In this document: positions 6,466-8,008 of the stretch, piece by piece
Layout: the number at the start of each line of letters is the position of its first letter
How positions within the stretch are numbered: position 1 is the first letter of the stretch
Origin: CAZTME01 sp964614795
GTDB taxonomy: Bacteria; Patescibacteriota; Microgenomatia; UBA1400; PJMF01
Reading direction: 5' to 3'
DNA: 8,008 nucleotides
Assembly (NCBI GenBank): GCA_964614795.1
Contig: CAZTME010000051.1
Coordinates: 1-8,008 of the forward strand
The notes under the pieces: generated by a model
The model's database searches: none
What the model was told of the DNA's origin: nothing
The model's input: only the letters and a program-made list of their open reading frames with translations
Made by a program: the position numbers and the translations under genes

Positions 6466-6535
6466 AGATTAGACTTTTCGTGCAATAAGAACATGAATTA
6501 ATAAACCCTGTTGTTATTGTGCGAAAAGTCTATCT
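6466..6535. repeat. Long imperfect inverted repeat upstream of the antitoxin remnant
   Basis: Arms of 22 bases, 6471-6492 and 6510-6531, begin AGACTTTTCG and end CGAAAAGTCT. They differ at three positions, two of which can form G-U pairs, and enclose a 17-base loop. The match extends outwards by one pair and then, past a bulge, by AGA/TCT. The arms end a few bases before the antitoxin ATG at 6459. No T-run follows on either side, so it is not a standard terminator. It may be an operator, a leader hairpin or the footprint of a small mobile element. Confidence 0.8.
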
Positions 6536-6589
6536 ATAGCAAATTAATTGATTTTCTTATTACGTGACAAGTCAAATAATTCAGTTAAC

Positions 6590-6625
6590 TTTTGATAAGT
6601 CGAATAATAAGTTCGCATATCAAAG
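6590..6625 (-). repeat. Stem-loop directly behind tRNA-Lys
   Basis: TTTGATA (6591-6597) pairs with TATCAAA (6618-6624), and inside it CGAA (6601-6604) pairs with TTCG (6612-6615). It begins one or two bases after the tRNA 3' end and could aid 3' processing or ending of transcription, although no U-run follows. A nearby near-direct repeat, AAGTC(A/G)AATAAT, occurs at 6569-6580 and 6597-6608. Confidence 0.4.
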
Positions 6626-6699
6626 TGAGTCCGGTGGGACTCGAACCCACGACGCACAGCTTAAAAGGCTGTCGCTCTAACCGACTGAGCTACGGACCC
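6626..6699 (-). tRNA. tRNA-Lys (anticodon UUU)
   Basis: A full 74-base cloverleaf. The acceptor stem GGGTCCG/CGGACTC has one G-U pair. The D-arm is GCTC AGTCGGTTA GAGC. The anticodon arm ACAGC/GCTGT carries the loop CTTTTAA with anticodon TTT (complement of 6663-6665). The T-arm GTGGG/CCCAC carries the loop TTCGAGT. The discriminator base is A. CCA is not encoded, so it must be added by a nucleotidyltransferase. The gene is a single unit with its own -10 box upstream and no adjacent tRNA. Confidence 0.97.
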
Positions 6700-6717
6700 T
6701 TAGTTTAAGAACTTAGT

Positions 6718-6723
6718 ATTATA
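6718..6723 (-). promoter_or_regulatory. -10 box of the tRNA-Lys promoter
   Basis: A perfect TATAAT on the minus strand ends 18 bases before the tRNA 5' end, predicting a short 5' extension to be removed by RNase P. No good -35 box is visible at 16-18 bases upstream. Confidence 0.55.
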
Positions 6724-6880
6724 ACCACTTTTTTTGTGAATTGCATCCGCACTTCATATGAAAGCCAAAAAAATTATACCAATTGAATTATTTGTTTGTG
6801 ATAGAGTAAACTTCAGAAAAATTCAACAATACTAAATTTAGCCTATCTTTAGTAGATTTGTCAGACAATAACAACACGAT

Positions 6881-6909
6881 TTGTGTAGCAAGACTAATTA
6901 ATCTAGAAT
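6881..6909 (+). promoter_or_regulatory. Candidate mutM promoter
   Basis: TTGTGT (6881-6886, weak -35) and TAGAAT (6904-6909, 5 of 6 for the -10 box) are 17 bases apart. The expected start near 6916 gives a leader of about 10 bases. No Shine-Dalgarno precedes the ATG. The rest of the 226-base gap between tRNA-Lys and mutM, which are transcribed divergently, shows no gene. Confidence 0.4.
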
Positions 6910-6925
6910 TGGAAAAACCGATAAT

Positions 6926-7771
6926 ATGCCAGAATTACCTGAAGTAGAAACCATTGTGCGCCGATTAAGAACTAATTTGTTGAACAAGCAAATTATGGCT
7001 TTGGAAGTTTTAAGAGAAAAAAGTTTTCAAGGAGAAGTTGATATCTTAATCGATAAAAAAATTATTGAAGTATCTAGAAGAGCAAAAATAATTCATTTGG
7101 GTTTGGAAAACGATCACTCAATCTTAATTCACTTAAAAATGACCGGTCAATTGTTGTACGACAACGGTCAATCTCGAATGGGTGGCGGGCATCCCACTCA
7201 TGATTTTGTGAGCTCACTTCCCGGAAAACACACCCGAATTATTACAACGTTTTCAGATCAAACAAAATTATATTTCAATGATATGAGAGTGTTTGGTTGG
7301 TGGAAAGTGATGCAAAATAAGCGAGTTAAGGAAGAATTAAGTCGATACGCTCCGGATGTTATTGATGAAATTATTACGGCTGATTTATTAATGCAATTAT
7401 TAAAGAGAAAAAACATACCCATCAAACAAGCGATCATGGATTCGGCGATTATGTCCGGAGTTGGCAATATTTATGCTTGTGATGGCTTGTTTGAAGCTGG
7501 TATAGATCCGCGCCGCCCAGCCAGCTCTCTTTCCAAAACGGAAATGGAAAAATTACTAACTGCTTTAAAATATGTGATCAATCAAGGAATAGAGCTGGGC
7601 GGCGCCACTATTAAAAACTACGTAAACGTTGAAGGGCTTTCCGGTGGTTATCAAAACGTGATTAGAGTTTATGGAAAAGAAAACATTGCCTGTCCTAAAT
7701 GTCAACAAAAAATTATTCGCATCAAGCAAGGAGGAAGAAGTACTTTTTTTTGTTCAAATTGCCAAAAATAG
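6926..7771 (+). CDS. mutM: Formamidopyrimidine-DNA glycosylase (Fpg/MutM)
   Basis: Base-excision repair enzyme that removes 8-oxoguanine and formamidopyrimidines and cuts the DNA by beta/delta elimination. It has 281 residues, slightly longer than the 269 of E. coli. The N-terminus MPELPEVETIVRRL provides the catalytic Pro2 (after Met removal) and Glu3. RRAK ends at K54, the conserved minor-groove lysine, and HLKMTGQL lies at 69-76. A Gly/His-containing insert (about 82-100) accounts for the extra length. The H2TH region contains SGVGNIYACDGLFEAGIDPR (177-196), with the DNA-contacting N181. The C-terminal zinc finger has C256-x2-C259 and C276-x2-C279 with the conserved GRSTFFC, including R271. 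All key residues are present. The gene stands alone here, divergent from tRNA-Lys, with a weak promoter and a very short leader. Confidence 0.97.
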   Translation: MPELPEVETIVRRLRTNLLNKQIMALEVLREKSFQGEVDILIDKKIIEVSRRAKIIHLGLENDHSILIHLKMTGQLLYDNGQSRMGGGHPTHDFVSSLPGKHTRIITTFSDQTKLYFNDMRVFGWWKVMQNKRVKEELSRYAPDVIDEIITADLLMQLLKRKNIPIKQAIMDSAIMSGVGNIYACDGLFEAGIDPRRPASSLSKTEMEKLLTALKYVINQGIELGGATIKNYVNVEGLSGGYQNVIRVYGKENIACPKCQQKIIRIKQGGRSTFFCSNCQK

Positions 7772-7778
7772 ACTGATC

Positions 7779-7960
7779 TGAAAAAAAATCAAGTTCATAT
7801 CTAATATACCTTATAAGTTCCACGGGCGTAAGTCCGTGGTGGTTCAATGTTTAACTGATTGATCAAATTGTTTAGTCATCTCTCCTTAAATTCTCGAAAG
7901 TAAAGCCCCTGAGGGATGAAGGAGTCGCTACGAATTAGCGCAAACTTGTTTTTTTTCAAG
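7779..7960. other. Non-coding structured region after mutM, possible IS200/IS605-type relic
   Basis: No convincing gene lies here. The segment is bounded by near-matching inverted repeats, TGA8TCAAGTT (7779-7795) and AACTTGT8CA (7943-7958), differing by one inserted base, although the A/T runs inflate the match. Inside are a strong hairpin (7820-7839), possible pairing of CTCCTT (7882-7887) with AAGGAG (7919-7924), and a small hairpin CGCTA/TAGCG (7926-7930 and 7936-7940). A short frame, 7876-7938, ends KVKPLRDEGVATN and is only faintly like the tail of a TnpB-type protein. The whole could be the right end of an IS200/IS605-like element or its derivative, but this is a guess. Bases 7961-8008 hold nothing I can name. 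Confidence 0.3.
7820..7839. repeat. GC-rich hairpin with GTAA tetraloop
   Basis: CCACGGGC (7820-7827) pairs with GTCCGTGG (7832-7839): 8 pairs, one of them G-U on the plus strand, closing a GNRA-type GTAA loop. It stands out from the AT-rich surroundings and is followed by TGGTTCAATG. No T-run follows, so a standard terminator for mutM is unlikely. Subterminal hairpins of this kind occur at IS200/IS605 ends. Confidence 0.75.
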
Positions 7961-8008
7961 CTAAAAATCTGGTTGAAAAGTCGCGGGAAGTTGAAAAACA
8001 CTAAAGTA

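Noticed and set aside
6626..6699. tRNA-Lys as an attachment site of an integrated element
   Set aside because: No second copy of the tRNA 3' end and no integrase was seen in the window.
6758..6835. A 25-codon ATG frame between tRNA-Lys and mutM
   Set aside because: No Shine-Dalgarno, no recognisable motif and AT-rich by chance. It is not supported as a gene.
1..8008. Alternative genetic code with TGA read as glycine or tryptophan
   Set aside because: All intact proteins read correctly with the standard code and none needs an internal TGA.
7772..8008. CRISPR array or intrinsic terminator after mutM
   Set aside because: No regularly spaced direct repeats exist, and the GC-rich hairpin at 7820-7839 has no following T-run.

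Overview
The window looks like a piece of a moderately AT-rich, small-genome bacterium, most likely a member of the Patescibacteria (Candidate Phyla Radiation). This rests on the tight layout, the style of the F-type ATP synthase subunits (short c subunit with a GRNPEA loop, unusual delta subunit), a large envelope protein ending in a LytR C-terminal domain, and remnants of an AbiEii/DUF6922 toxin-antitoxin pair, a type I associate with these lineages. The lineage is inferred, not proven. The standard genetic code fits: genes end in TAA, TAG or TGA, and no TGA has to be read through.

The left half (1-3828) is an ATP synthase operon read on the minus strand in the order atpB (a), atpE (c), atpF (b), atpH (delta), atpA (alpha), atpG (gamma). 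atpG runs off the left edge, and beta and epsilon are presumably beyond it. A candidate promoter sits just before atpB. The a and c subunits look proton-type and functional. Two oddities stand out. The a subunit carries a long acidic/His-rich loop insertion. The delta subunit has lost the usual N-terminal helical domain and instead consists of two ungapped tandem copies of the C-terminal domain (20 of 64 residues identical between copies). This is the most interesting signal in the window.

Upstream (3950-5878, minus) is a 642-residue protein with a probable PilM/GspL-like cytoplasmic N-terminal part, a low-complexity linker, one membrane helix, a second linker and a C-terminal LytR_C domain. 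It ends in a strong intrinsic terminator that separates it from the atp operon. Its promoter places the predicted transcription start on the A of the ATG, so the message may be leaderless.

Between this gene and a tRNA-Lys(UUU) gene (6626-6699, minus) lies a decayed toxin-antitoxin locus. A DUF6922-like antitoxin is broken by one base in a T7G6 run. It overlaps by ATGA the start of an AbiEii-like toxin that has lost its whole catalytic middle but keeps a recognisable start and tail. A 22-bp imperfect inverted repeat lies just upstream of the antitoxin start.

On the plus strand, mutM (formamidopyrimidine-DNA glycosylase, 6926-7771) is complete, with catalytic Pro2, H2TH region and zinc finger. 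The last 237 bases hold no convincing gene. They contain a strong 8-bp hairpin with a GTAA loop and a structured stretch that may be a relic of an IS200/IS605-type element.
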